Shown piece after piece: positions 1 to 8,104 of a DNA stretch of 64,000 nucleotides. Within the stretch, counting starts at the first letter, position 1, and every line of letters starts with the position of its first letter. The DNA comes from PALSA-612 sp963846915 (GTDB taxonomy: Bacteria > Actinomycetota > Thermoleophilia > Gaiellales > Gaiellaceae): NCBI GenBank assembly GCA_963846915.1, contig CAWJXV010000008.1:215361-279360 (forward strand). Reading direction: 5' to 3'. The position numbers were made by a program, and so were the translations under genes. Under the pieces are notes generated by a model. That model ran no database searches. It was not told the origin of the DNA and saw nothing but the letters and a program-made list of their open reading frames with translations.

Positions 1-2211
1 GGCTACCGCACGGAACTCGGCGGCGAGGTCAAGGAGGACTTCACGCCCGAGCACGAGTACCTCAACCCCGACGGCTTCCACGACCGCGCCATCGACTTCA
101 CGATGCGTGCTGCCGAGGAGGCCATGGCGCGCTGCGGCGTGGGCGTCGGACCCGTGCCGGCCGAACGCTGGGGTGTCGTGATCGGAACCTGCAACGCAGG
201 CCTCCTCGCGGGCGAGGAGTGGTATGCCAGGCGCAAGCGCGGCGAGCAGCCGGATCCACGGCTTCTGCTGCTCGTCGAGCCGCAGGCGTTCTCCGAGGCC
301 CTCGCGAGCGCCTTCGAGCTCAAGGGTCCCGTCCTCTCGGTCGACACGGCCTGCGCTGCGAGTGCGAACGCGATCGGCTACGCAGCCGAGCTGATCCGGG
401 AAGGTCATGCCGACGCGATGCTCACCGGAGGCGCCGACGCCTTCTCGGACATCCTGATCGCCGGCTTCAACTCGCTCGAGTCCCTCTCCCCCGAGCCGGC
501 CGCTCCCTACTCGTTCGACCGCAAGGGCCTGTCCCTCGGCGAAGGCGCGGGCGTGCTCGTGCTCATGGACTCGGAGGTGGCTGCCGCGCACGGCGCCCCG
601 GTGCTGGCCGAGATCGTCGGCTACGGCCTGTCCGCGGACGGGTACCACCCGACGGCGCCCCACCCCGAGGGCCGGGGCGCGTCGCGCGCGATCCAGACGG
701 CGCTCCGCCAGGCCGGCGTCGAGCCGGGCGAGGTCGACTACGTGAACAGCCACGGGACAGGCACGGCGAAAAACGACACGGCGGAGACGGCGGCAACCAA
801 GGTCGGCCTCGGTGACGCCGCCTACAAGGTCGCAGTGTCGAGCACGAAGTCGATGATCGGGCACCTCCTCGGCGGGGCCGGAGCGGCCGAGGCGATCGTG
901 ACCGTGAAGGCGATCGACGACCAGGTCGCGCCGCCGACCGCCAACTTCACCGAGGCGGATCCCGAGTGCGACCTCGACTACGTCCCGAACGAGGCGCGCG
1001 AGATGTCGATCGACATCGCGCTCTCGAACAACTTCGCCTTCGGCGGGGCCAATGCGTCGGTCCTGTTCGCCCGTCCGGGCGCGCGCGCGGGCGCTCCGCC
1101 GGAGCGGAACGTCGACCGTGCGGTGATCACCGGGTTGGCCGCCCTGAGCGCGGCCGGCACGGATCCGGCGGCGCTCTACGACGCATACGCGGCAGGGCGG
1201 CGGTGCACGAGCGCGGAGAACGGCGTCGAGCTCGCACGCGTCGACCTCGACGCGGCCGCCTATCTCGACGTGAAGGAACGCAAGCGCGTCGACCGACTCG
1301 GTCTGTTCTCGATCATCGCCTCCCGGCTCGCGCTCGCGAACGCAGGGCTCGAGCTGACCGACGACAACCGCAACCGCGTCGGCGCCGTCGTCGGCACGGG
1401 AGTCGGGCCGATGGAGAGCATGGAGGAGTTCGCGGCCCCGGTGATCGCCGAGGGCGCGGGAGCAGCGAACCCGGCCGTCTTCCCGAACACCGTGTACAAC
1501 GCGGCGGGCGGACAGGTCGCGATCAAGAACGGGATCCTCGGCTCAGCCTCGACCGTCACGGCCGGCCACGCGGCAGGCGCCTCGGCCCTCTGCTACGGAT
1601 TCGACCTGACGACGATGGACCATGCCGACGCGATCGTCGCACTCGGCGTCGACACGCTCACGGACACCGTCGTCGAGGCGTACACGGAGCTGGGCGTGGT
1701 GGCCACGTCGGCGAACGGATCCGGCGGCTTCGCGCTGGCGGAAGGCGGCTTCGCGATCGTGGTCGAGCGTCTCGGAGCAGCCCGGGCCCGTGGCGCGAAG
1801 CCGCTGGGCGAGATCCGCGGCTTCGCGATCACGTGCGACGCGGCGGGCGTCGGCAAGATCGACACCGAGGGCGAGGGCATCGAGCGCGCGATGCGTCTGG
1901 CACTCGAGCGGGCCGGTGTCTCTCCCTCCGACATCGTCGCCGTGTGGGCGAACCGCAACGGCCTCGAGGTCGCCGACGAAGCCGAGGCCAGGGCGATCGA
2001 GCGCCTGCTCGGCCCGGCCGTACCCGTCCTCGCGCCGAAGCTCCTCCTCGGCGAGCCGATGGGCGCCGGGGCGGCGCTCGCCACGGCACTCGCGCTCGAA
2101 GGCTGGTCGCGCGGCGACGACCAGCACAGTCCGCGCGGGCCTGTCGTGGTCAACAGCCTCTCGCTCGGCGGGACGAACATCGCGCTCGTGCTGGCGCCGT
2201 TCGACGAGTGA
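1..2211 (+). CDS. Ketosynthase fused to a dead ketosynthase (KS-CLF-like), 5' partial
   Basis: The frame is open from the first base, so the start lies upstream of the window. The first half is a complete beta-ketoacyl synthase core: the nucleophile Cys sits in TACAAS (bases 352-354), and the two catalytic His lie in NSHGTGT (751-753) and SMIGHLLG (862-864). A second thiolase-fold domain starts near base 1110. There the Cys position is Gly (TAGHAAG), and the two His positions are replaced in NRNGLEV and LLGEPMG. This active-plus-inactive arrangement resembles type II polyketide KS and chain-length factor, but here in one polypeptide. It probably condenses acyl and malonyl units on a carrier protein; no ACP is visible in the window. 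The halogenase-like gene follows 62 bases later on the same strand, so they may be cotranscribed. Ketosynthase identity is sure; the product is not known. Confidence 0.88.
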   Translation, partial: GYRTELGGEVKEDFTPEHEYLNPDGFHDRAIDFTMRAAEEAMARCGVGVGPVPAERWGVVIGTCNAGLLAGEEWYARRKRGEQPDPRLLLLVEPQAFSEALASAFELKGPVLSVDTACAASANAIGYAAELIREGHADAMLTGGADAFSDILIAGFNSLESLSPEPAAPYSFDRKGLSLGEGAGVLVLMDSEVAAAHGAPVLAEIVGYGLSADGYHPTAPHPEGRGASRAIQTALRQAGVEPGEVDYVNSHGTGTAKNDTAETAATKVGLGDAAYKVAVSSTKSMIGHLLGGAGAAEAIVTVKAIDDQVAPPTANFTEADPECDLDYVPNEAREMSIDIALSNNFAFGGANASVLFARPGARAGAPPERNVDRAVITGLAALSAAGTDPAALYDAYAAGRRCTSAENGVELARVDLDAAAYLDVKERKRVDRLGLFSIIASRLALANAGLELTDDNRNRVGAVVGTGVGPMESMEEFAAPVIAEGAGAANPAVFPNTVYNAAGGQVAIKNGILGSASTVTAGHAAGASALCYGFDLTTMDHADAIVALGVDTLTDTVVEAYTELGVVATSANGSGGFALAEGGFAIVVERLGAARARGAKPLGEIRGFAITCDAAGVGKIDTEGEGIERAMRLALERAGVSPSDIVAVWANRNGLEVADEAEARAIERLLGPAVPVLAPKLLLGEPMGAGAALATALALEGWSRGDDQHSPRGPVVVNSLSLGGTNIALVLAPFDE

Positions 2212-2273
2212 GACCGCGCGACCGATCGACGTGAGGACATTCGCGACTGGATCACGGATCGACTGGAGGGGAC

Positions 2274-4148
2274 ATGGCAGCTGAAGCGAACAACACGGAG
2301 CTCCGCGAGCGGTACGACGTGGTCATCGTCGGCGGCGGCCTCGCAGGCTTGACGCTCGGACTGCAGCTGAAGCAGGCGAGTCCCGAGGCGTCGGTCCTGA
2401 CCGCGATGAGACAGAAGGGCCTCGCCCCGGAGGCCGCGTACAAGGTCGGAGAGTCGACCGTCGAGGTAAGTGCCCACTACTTCGGCGACGTGCTCGGTAT
2501 GAAAGACCACATCGAGGAGCGGCACCTGCACAAGTGCGCGCTCCGCTTCTTCTTCCCCGCCGGCGACAACGACGACATCGCGCAGCGTGTCGAGTACGGC
2601 GTCCCCTTCTATCCGCCCGTCCCGTCGTATCAGCTCGACCGCGGCCGGTTCGAGAACGAGCTCGTCCGCCGCAGTGTGGCGGCGGGGGTCGAGCTGCTCG
2701 AGGGGTCGCTCGTCGAGGACGTGGAGCTCAGCCAGGACGGTCACGTCGTCAGGCTCACCCAGGACGGGACGCCGCTCGAGACGCGGGCCCGCTGGTTCGT
2801 CGACTCGACGGGCCGCGCCGGCTTCCTGAAGCGCAAGCTCGGGCTCGAGCTCGACAACGGGCACGACATGAACGCGGCCTGGTTCCGCCTGGGCGGCGGC
2901 CTGGACATCGAGGAGTGGGCCGGGGACGACGCCGAGTGGATGGGCCGCATGTCGCAGCCGGGCCTGCGCCGGTTCAGCACCAACCACCTGTGCGGCGAGG
3001 GCTACTGGGTCTGGCTGATCCCGCTCGCCTCCGGGCCGATCTCGATCGGCGTCGTCGCCGACCCCCGCTTCCACCCGTGGGAGCAGATCAACTCGCTCGA
3101 GAACGTGCTCGGCTGGCTCGCCCGGCACGAGCCCCAGCTCCACGCCGCCATCGACGGGCGCCGCGACCAGGTGGCGGACTTCCTCATGCTCGAGAACTTC
3201 TCCTACAGCTGCAAGCAGGTCTACTCGCCCGAGCGCTGGTGTCTGGCCGGGGAAGCGGGAGCGTTCCTCGACCCCTTCTACTCGCCGGGATCCGACTTCA
3301 TCGGAGTCGGCAATACCCTGATCACGGATCTCGTCGTCCGCGACCTCGCCGGCGAGGACGTGAGCGAGCGGGCGGATGCCCACAACGACTTCTTCCGCGG
3401 CTACTACGGCGCGTTCCTGCCCCTCTACGAGGGCCAGTACGTGTTCTGGGGGAACCCGCAGGTGATGTGCGCCAAGATCAGCGCGAACAACATCTTCTAC
3501 TGGTCGACGATCGCGCTCCTCTTCTTCAACGAGAAGGTCACCGACCTCGAGTTCATGAGCGCCGTTCGCGACGACGTCGACCGCATCTGGAGGTTGAACA
3601 CCCGGCTCGAGGGGCTGTTCCGCGAGTGGCACGAGCGCGACTCCCGCGAGTGGCGCCGAGGCTTCGCGACGCCGCTCGGCTTCCGCAATCTCGGCGGCCG
3701 GCATCTCGATCTCCAGAACCGCTACGACGACGACGCGCTGAAGGCGAGGATCGCAGAGAATGCGGCGATCATGGAAGCCGTGGCCGTCGCGATCTTCCAC
3801 AAGGCGGCGACCGCGCTCGGAGACCGGGCACCCGCGCCGGACGCGAAGATCGACCCGTACGCGGTCGGCCTCGATCCGGGTCGCTGGAAGGAAGACGGCC
3901 TCTTCAGCGACTCGGGACTGTCGCTCGCGGACGCGCAGGAGAGGACACAGGGCATCGACACGATGTGGATGGAGTTCGCAACCGGCCCCGGCAGGCTCGG
4001 GTTCGCCGGAGGCGGCCCCGGCGGCCCGCCCGGTGGGCCGCCGGGAGGCGGAGGGCCCGGCGGGCCGCCCGGGCCGGGAGGACCGCCGCCCGGAGCCGGA
4101 GGGCCGCCGGGAGCGGGCGGGCCGCCACCCGGAAGGAGGGAGGAGTGA
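2274..4148 (+). CDS. Flavin-dependent halogenase-like oxidoreductase A with Gly/Pro-rich tail
   Basis: This 624-residue protein is an FAD enzyme of the tryptophan-halogenase family. It has the nucleotide-binding GGGLAG at residues 20-25, a KVGEST motif at 57-62, Lys87 in HKCALRF (where halogenases carry the catalytic Lys) and the family signature WVWLIP at 245-250. Such enzymes use FADH2, oxygen and halide to halogenate aromatic or carrier-bound substrates, so a flavin reductase partner is needed. The start is an ATG behind a strong GGAGGGG. Residues 579-624 form an odd tail of almost only Gly and Pro ending in Arg-Arg-Glu-Glu, which is absent from paralogues B and C. Paralogue B begins one base after the stop. 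Family membership is well supported. Halogenation rather than another flavin oxidation is an inference. Confidence 0.85.
   Translation: MAAEANNTELRERYDVVIVGGGLAGLTLGLQLKQASPEASVLTAMRQKGLAPEAAYKVGESTVEVSAHYFGDVLGMKDHIEERHLHKCALRFFFPAGDNDDIAQRVEYGVPFYPPVPSYQLDRGRFENELVRRSVAAGVELLEGSLVEDVELSQDGHVVRLTQDGTPLETRARWFVDSTGRAGFLKRKLGLELDNGHDMNAAWFRLGGGLDIEEWAGDDAEWMGRMSQPGLRRFSTNHLCGEGYWVWLIPLASGPISIGVVADPRFHPWEQINSLENVLGWLARHEPQLHAAIDGRRDQVADFLMLENFSYSCKQVYSPERWCLAGEAGAFLDPFYSPGSDFIGVGNTLITDLVVRDLAGEDVSERADAHNDFFRGYYGAFLPLYEGQYVFWGNPQVMCAKISANNIFYWSTIALLFFNEKVTDLEFMSAVRDDVDRIWRLNTRLEGLFREWHERDSREWRRGFATPLGFRNLGGRHLDLQNRYDDDALKARIAENAAIMEAVAVAIFHKAATALGDRAPAPDAKIDPYAVGLDPGRWKEDGLFSDSGLSLADAQERTQGIDTMWMEFATGPGRLGFAGGGPGGPPGGPPGGGGPGGPPGPGGPPPGAGGPPGAGGPPPGRREE
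2964..3089 (+). repeat. Near-identical 126-bp block shared with halogenase B (copy 1)
   Basis: This block matches 4831-4956 with a single mismatch (C at 2995, A at 4862), while flanking parts of the two genes are clearly diverged. It codes for the segment holding the WVWLIP signature. Gene conversion or strong local conservation after duplication could explain it. Confidence 0.8.
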
Positions 4149-4149
4149 G

Positions 4150-5865
4150 GTGGATGCGATGACGCGACCCGGCGACCACTACGACGTCGCGATCCTCGGC
4201 GGCGGGCTCGCCGGCCTGACCCTGGGCCTCCAGCTGAAGCTGGCGCGACCCGAGACCACGATCTTCGTTCCCGTGCAGCGAAGGGGTCTTGCCCCGGAGG
4301 CGGCGTTCAAGGTCGGCGAGTCGACGGTCGAGCTGTCCTGCAACTACTTCGGCGAGGTGATCGGGATGAAGGATCACCTCGAGCAGGACCACATCCACAA
4401 GTGCGGCCTGCGCTTCTTCTTCCCGGCCGACGGGAACACGGACATCGCACAGCGCGTCGAGCTCGGACCGCCGCTCTACCCGCCGGTGCCGTCGTACCAG
4501 CTCGACCGGGGCCGCTTCGAGAACGAGCTGGTCAGGCGGAGCCTGGAGGCGGGGATCGAGATCGTCGACGGCTCCACCGTGTCCGACGTCGAGCTCGGCG
4601 ACGACCTGCACGTCGTGCGAGGAGTCCGGGGCGACGAGGAGTGGACGACGTCGACCCGCTGGGTCGTCGACACCGCGGGACGAGCCTTTCTCCTCAAGCG
4701 CAAGCTCGGCCTCGAGCAGGAGAACGGACACGACGTCAACGCGGCCTGGTTCCGCCTCGCAGGCGGCCTCGACATCGAGGAGTGGGTTCCGGACGATCCC
4801 GACTGGTATGCACGGATGCAGCAGCCCGGACTGCGCCGGTTCAGCACCAACCACCTGTGCGGAGAGGGCTACTGGGTCTGGCTGATCCCGCTCGCCTCCG
4901 GGCCGATCTCGATCGGCGTCGTCGCCGACCCCCGCTTCCACCCGTGGGAGCAGATCGACACCCTCGACGGCGTGTTCGAGTGGCTCGCCGAGCACGAGCC
5001 GCAGCTCTCGGCGGCGATCGACGGACGCCGCGACCAGGTCGAAGACTTCCTCAACGTGCAGAACATCTCGTACGGCTGCACGCAGGTGTTCTCCGGCGAT
5101 CGGTGGTGCCTCTCGGGGGAGGCGGGGGTGTTCCTCGACCCGTTCTACTCTCCCGGCTCCGACTTCATCGCGATCGCCAACACGCTGATCACCGACCTCG
5201 TCGTCCGCGACCTCGCGGGCGAGGACGTGCGCGAGCGGGCGGAGGCCCACGACGACTTCTTCCTCCGGGCCTACGAGACGCACCTCACGTTCTACGAAGG
5301 GCAGTACGCCTTCTGGGGCAACCCGCAGATCATGGCGGCGAAGATCACCTCGAACAACATCCTCTACTGGGGGGCGAACGCGCTCCTGTTCTTCCACCGC
5401 AAGCTCGCCGACCTCGAATTCATGGCGGCGGTGCGCCCCGACGTCGACCGCATCTGGCGGCTGAACAGGCGCCTCGAGCAGCTCTACAGCCGCTGGCAGG
5501 AGCTCGAGCCCCAGTCGTGGCACCGGGGGTACGTCGGTGTGACCGACTTCCGAGCCCTGATCCAGCGTCACGTCGAGCTGGCCGGCGGCTTCGACGACGA
5601 GACGCTGAAGGCGAAGATCGCGGCGAACGCCGACCTGCTCGAGGCCATCGCCGTGCTGATCTTCGCCAAGGCGTCCCGGACGCTCGGCGACGTCGCCCCG
5701 GACGAGACGACGAAGATCGACCCGTACGCGGTCGGCCTCGACCCCGACCGGTGGGAGGCCGACGGACTGTTCGACGAGAACGGGCTGTCGGCGGCCGAGG
5801 CGCGCCAGGGCCCGGCCGGGGGCCTCGAGAGCTGCTGGATGGAGGTGGTCGCACAGCCGGGCTAG
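4150..5865 (+). CDS. Flavin-dependent halogenase-like oxidoreductase B
   Basis: A 571-residue paralogue of the preceding gene. It shows GGGLAG near residues 17-22, KVGEST, the putative catalytic Lys near 84 in HKCGLRF, WVWLIP near 242-247 and a flavin-contact block GEAGVFLDPFYSPGSDF. It lacks the Gly/Pro tail. A GTG at 4150 lies at a good distance from a GGAGGGAGGAG purine run at the end of gene A; the ATG at 4159 is the alternative. The one-base gap to gene A implies translational coupling. A and B may act in sequence or form a pair. The substrate is unknown. Confidence 0.85.
   Translation: MDAMTRPGDHYDVAILGGGLAGLTLGLQLKLARPETTIFVPVQRRGLAPEAAFKVGESTVELSCNYFGEVIGMKDHLEQDHIHKCGLRFFFPADGNTDIAQRVELGPPLYPPVPSYQLDRGRFENELVRRSLEAGIEIVDGSTVSDVELGDDLHVVRGVRGDEEWTTSTRWVVDTAGRAFLLKRKLGLEQENGHDVNAAWFRLAGGLDIEEWVPDDPDWYARMQQPGLRRFSTNHLCGEGYWVWLIPLASGPISIGVVADPRFHPWEQIDTLDGVFEWLAEHEPQLSAAIDGRRDQVEDFLNVQNISYGCTQVFSGDRWCLSGEAGVFLDPFYSPGSDFIAIANTLITDLVVRDLAGEDVRERAEAHDDFFLRAYETHLTFYEGQYAFWGNPQIMAAKITSNNILYWGANALLFFHRKLADLEFMAAVRPDVDRIWRLNRRLEQLYSRWQELEPQSWHRGYVGVTDFRALIQRHVELAGGFDDETLKAKIAANADLLEAIAVLIFAKASRTLGDVAPDETTKIDPYAVGLDPDRWEADGLFDENGLSAAEARQGPAGGLESCWMEVVAQPG
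4831..4956 (+). repeat. Near-identical 126-bp block shared with halogenase A (copy 2)
   Basis: Partner of 2964-3089, 1867 bases downstream and in the same reading phase of the homologous gene, with one mismatch in 126 bases. Confidence 0.8.
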
Positions 5866-5891
5866 CCCGAGCGGGACCGGTGCGGTGGGAA

Positions 5892-6329
5892 ATGGCGAAG
5901 ACGTTCCGGAAGACGCCTGTCCAGCGGGTCGGCACAGTGTTCATGACCCGCATGATCCTGCTCGGCGTCGGCGGCAAGGGCATGACGCTCCTGACCGTGC
6001 CCGACGAGGAGAGCGGGAGCATGCAGTCGACTCCGGTGACCGTGATCGACCACGCGTCCGAGCGGTGGCTCGTCGCGCCCTACGGCGTCACCCGCTGGGT
6101 CCGCAACGCCCGGGCGGCCGGCTGGGTCGAGCTGCGACGGGGGCGCCGGCGCGAGCGCGTCAGCCTCGTCGAGGTCGATCCCAATGCCGGCGCTCCGGTC
6201 CTGCGCGAGTACGTGCGCCGGGTGGCGATGGTGCGCCCGTACGTGGACGTCGGCCCCGACGGGTCGGACGAGGCGTTCGCGGCGCAGGTGCCGACGCATC
6301 CTGTCTTCCGAATCGCCGGACATCACTAG
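5892..6329 (+). CDS. Deazaflavin (F420)-type nitroreductase family protein
   Basis: A 145-residue protein resembling the Ddn/F420-dependent reductase family: a short basic N-terminus, a beta strand pattern MTLLTVP, then STPVTVIDHASERWLVAPYG and WVRNARAAGWVELRRG, typical of the split-barrel fold that binds the deazaflavin. The ATG lies 26 bases after halogenase B, preceded by GGTGGGA, so it is probably in the same operon. Family members reduce quinones, enones or nitro groups with F420H2 or bind other cofactors. A reductive tailoring role on the cluster product fits the context but is inferred. Confidence 0.8.
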   Translation: MAKTFRKTPVQRVGTVFMTRMILLGVGGKGMTLLTVPDEESGSMQSTPVTVIDHASERWLVAPYGVTRWVRNARAAGWVELRRGRRRERVSLVEVDPNAGAPVLREYVRRVAMVRPYVDVGPDGSDEAFAAQVPTHPVFRIAGHH

Positions 6330-6416
6330 CGGTGGGTTGGCGCCGACGAAGCGACCGCCGGTCGTGGCGGAGCTAAGGGCGTCTGCCTGAGTTCTGGGGG
6401 CCGGCTGCGAAATTCG

Positions 6417-6445
6417 TTGACGCCCAATCTCGCACCTCGTACACT
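6417..6445 (+). promoter_or_regulatory. Candidate sigma-70-type promoter for the FHA operon
   Basis: TTGACG (6417-6422) and TACACT (6440-6445) are separated by exactly 17 bases, about 48 bases upstream of the first FHA gene. The site lies in the 160-base gap after the reductase gene and would drive the three FHA genes as a separate unit. Confidence 0.6.
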
Positions 6446-6493
6446 CCGGCCCTTCGACACACTCGGCGGGACCACGAGAAGGCGGTGGGTCAC

Positions 6494-7498
6494 GTGACGA
6501 CGGTAAGAGTCACATCCGGTCCAGCTGCGGGGGAATCGGTCAGGCTCGACCGCGAGCTCACGATTGGACGCGAGGAAGCGGATCTCACGATCCCCGATCC
6601 CAAGCTCTCGCGTCACCACGTCGTGATCCGCCCGGTCAGCGGCGGCGTGCTGATCGAAGACCTCGGCTCGACGAACGGGACGGTTGTCGACGGGCAGCGG
6701 ATCACGGCGCCTCGAGTCCTGGGTAGCAACGGCACCGTGGTAATCGGCGACACCACGCTGGAGATCGCGCTCGACCAACACGCGGAGCAACCCTTCCTGC
6801 AACCGCCTGGAGGGCAGGTCCCGGACGCGACGCGGATACGCCAAGCGCCGGTCCCGGCGAAGGAGTCGCCGCAGCCAGGTGCAGCCGTGGCCGCGGCACC
6901 CGTCGCCGAGCAGCCGGCAACTCGCAAGACGCGGCGGATTCCGGCCGCCGTACCCTGGGTGCTCGCGGCCGCCGGCGCCGCGGCCGCGATTGTCCTCGCC
7001 GTCACCCACGGATCGAGCACGAAGACCGTCACCCGCACGGTGGCGATAGCTCCGGCCACATCGAAGAGCGGCCCCACGATCTGCCCCTCGAAGGGCGTCT
7101 GCCTCACGACGCTCGGCGCCGGCGTCATCAAACCCTTCAGTGCTGCCCGCCAACTGCTGGGCGGCCCGTTGATGACGATCTCCATCGGTGGTCCCGTCGT
7201 CGTCAGTGTCCGCAGGCAGACGATCGCGGCCGGTGCGGTCTTTCCCTGGCACAGGCACCCTGGCTCGGCCCTGGTCGTGCTGACCCAGGGGAAGGCGGAG
7301 GAGGTTACCGCGGTGGGATCAGGCTGCCACAAGGAGATCCACACTCCGGGATACACGCGCTGGGAGGGCGGCAACGAATCCCACACGCTCATCAACGTCG
7401 GGAAGGTGCCCGTGGTGATCGACGTGATGAGCTTCGACCCGGTCGGAAACAATCAGCCCGTGATCCCGACGTCGAAGCCGCCGAACTGCTCGCTGTAA
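6494..7498 (+). CDS. FHA - transmembrane helix - cupin protein
   Basis: The N-terminal FHA domain (residues 3-95) keeps the phosphothreonine-binding residues in TIGREEADL, LSRHHVVI and DLGSTNGT. A Pro/Ala-rich linker follows, then one hydrophobic helix at about 153-172 after TRKTRR, so the FHA side should be cytoplasmic. The C-terminal part (about 200-334) lies across the membrane and is a cupin-like domain with the HRHPGSALVV metal-ligand motif and a later ESHTLIN strand. Two Cys pairs could form disulfides outside the cell. I chose GTG 6494, spaced from AGGCGGTGGG; GTG 6485 in the same frame is possible. The role is unknown: the architecture suggests phosphopeptide recognition inside and a small-molecule-binding or oxygenase domain outside. 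Confidence 0.8.
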   Translation: MTTVRVTSGPAAGESVRLDRELTIGREEADLTIPDPKLSRHHVVIRPVSGGVLIEDLGSTNGTVVDGQRITAPRVLGSNGTVVIGDTTLEIALDQHAEQPFLQPPGGQVPDATRIRQAPVPAKESPQPGAAVAAAPVAEQPATRKTRRIPAAVPWVLAAAGAAAAIVLAVTHGSSTKTVTRTVAIAPATSKSGPTICPSKGVCLTTLGAGVIKPFSAARQLLGGPLMTISIGGPVVVSVRRQTIAAGAVFPWHRHPGSALVVLTQGKAEEVTAVGSGCHKEIHTPGYTRWEGGNESHTLINVGKVPVVIDVMSFDPVGNNQPVIPTSKPPNCSL

Positions 7499-7513
7499 AG
7501 CAGGACGAGGACC

Positions 7514-8104
7514 GTGGATCATGGAACGACGAGGGAGGGTCGACTTCACCTCGATGTGGTGGCCGGGAATGCGAGCGGCTTCGCCTTCGACGTGAGCGAT
7601 CGACTGGTAATCGGTCGCAGCTCCGAGGGTCCGGGGCGCCTCGCTGACGACCCGGAGCTGTCACGTCACCACGCACAGATCACGCGCGATGCCACCGGGG
7701 ACTACGCGATTACGGACCTCTCCTCCTCGAACGGCACCTTTGTCAACGGCGTCCGTCTCGAGGGGTCGGTGCGATTGTCGCCGGGAGATTCGATCGAGGT
7801 CGGAGGCACCACGCTCGTTGTTCGGGAAGTCGTGCGAGCTCCCGCGGCCCCGGCAGCAGCCGTCGACGAGCGCGCGCCCACGATCGTGGCCGGTGTGCTC
7901 GAGGCACCACCGCGGCCGAGCGACCTCCCGGAGGCAGAGTCAACCGCAGAGCCCACGCAGCCGACCGCAGAGGGTCCGCGATTTGAGCTTCGTGTCTCGA
8001 TCGGCGCCCAGCAAGGGGATGTTGAGATCGTGTTGCAGGGCGGCGAGCCCCTCCATCTTCGCTTGGAGGACGGGCGCTGGAACATCGCCGACGGTAGCTC
8101 TTGA
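7514..8104 (+). CDS. FHA domain protein, soluble
   Basis: 196 residues with an N-terminal FHA domain (about 9-100) showing VIGRSSEGPG, LSRHHAQI and DLSSSNGTFVNG. A Pro/Ala/Glu-rich linker follows, and the C-terminal 40 residues resemble no family I know. There is no membrane helix. The gene starts with GTG 15 bases after the FHA-cupin gene. Its TGA overlaps the ATG of the next gene, so the two are translationally coupled and probably made in fixed ratio. It may be a cytosolic adaptor that links phosphorylated partners to the FHA-MFS protein. Confidence 0.78.
   Translation: MDHGTTREGRLHLDVVAGNASGFAFDVSDRLVIGRSSEGPGRLADDPELSRHHAQITRDATGDYAITDLSSSNGTFVNGVRLEGSVRLSPGDSIEVGGTTLVVREVVRAPAAPAAAVDERAPTIVAGVLEAPPRPSDLPEAESTAEPTQPTAEGPRFELRVSIGAQQGDVEIVLQGGEPLHLRLEDGRWNIADGSS

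Noticed and set aside
1593..3800. Very long open frame on the minus strand across the KS and halogenase A genes
   Set aside because: Antisense shadow caused by high GC: it has no family motifs, while the plus-strand frames have clear ones.
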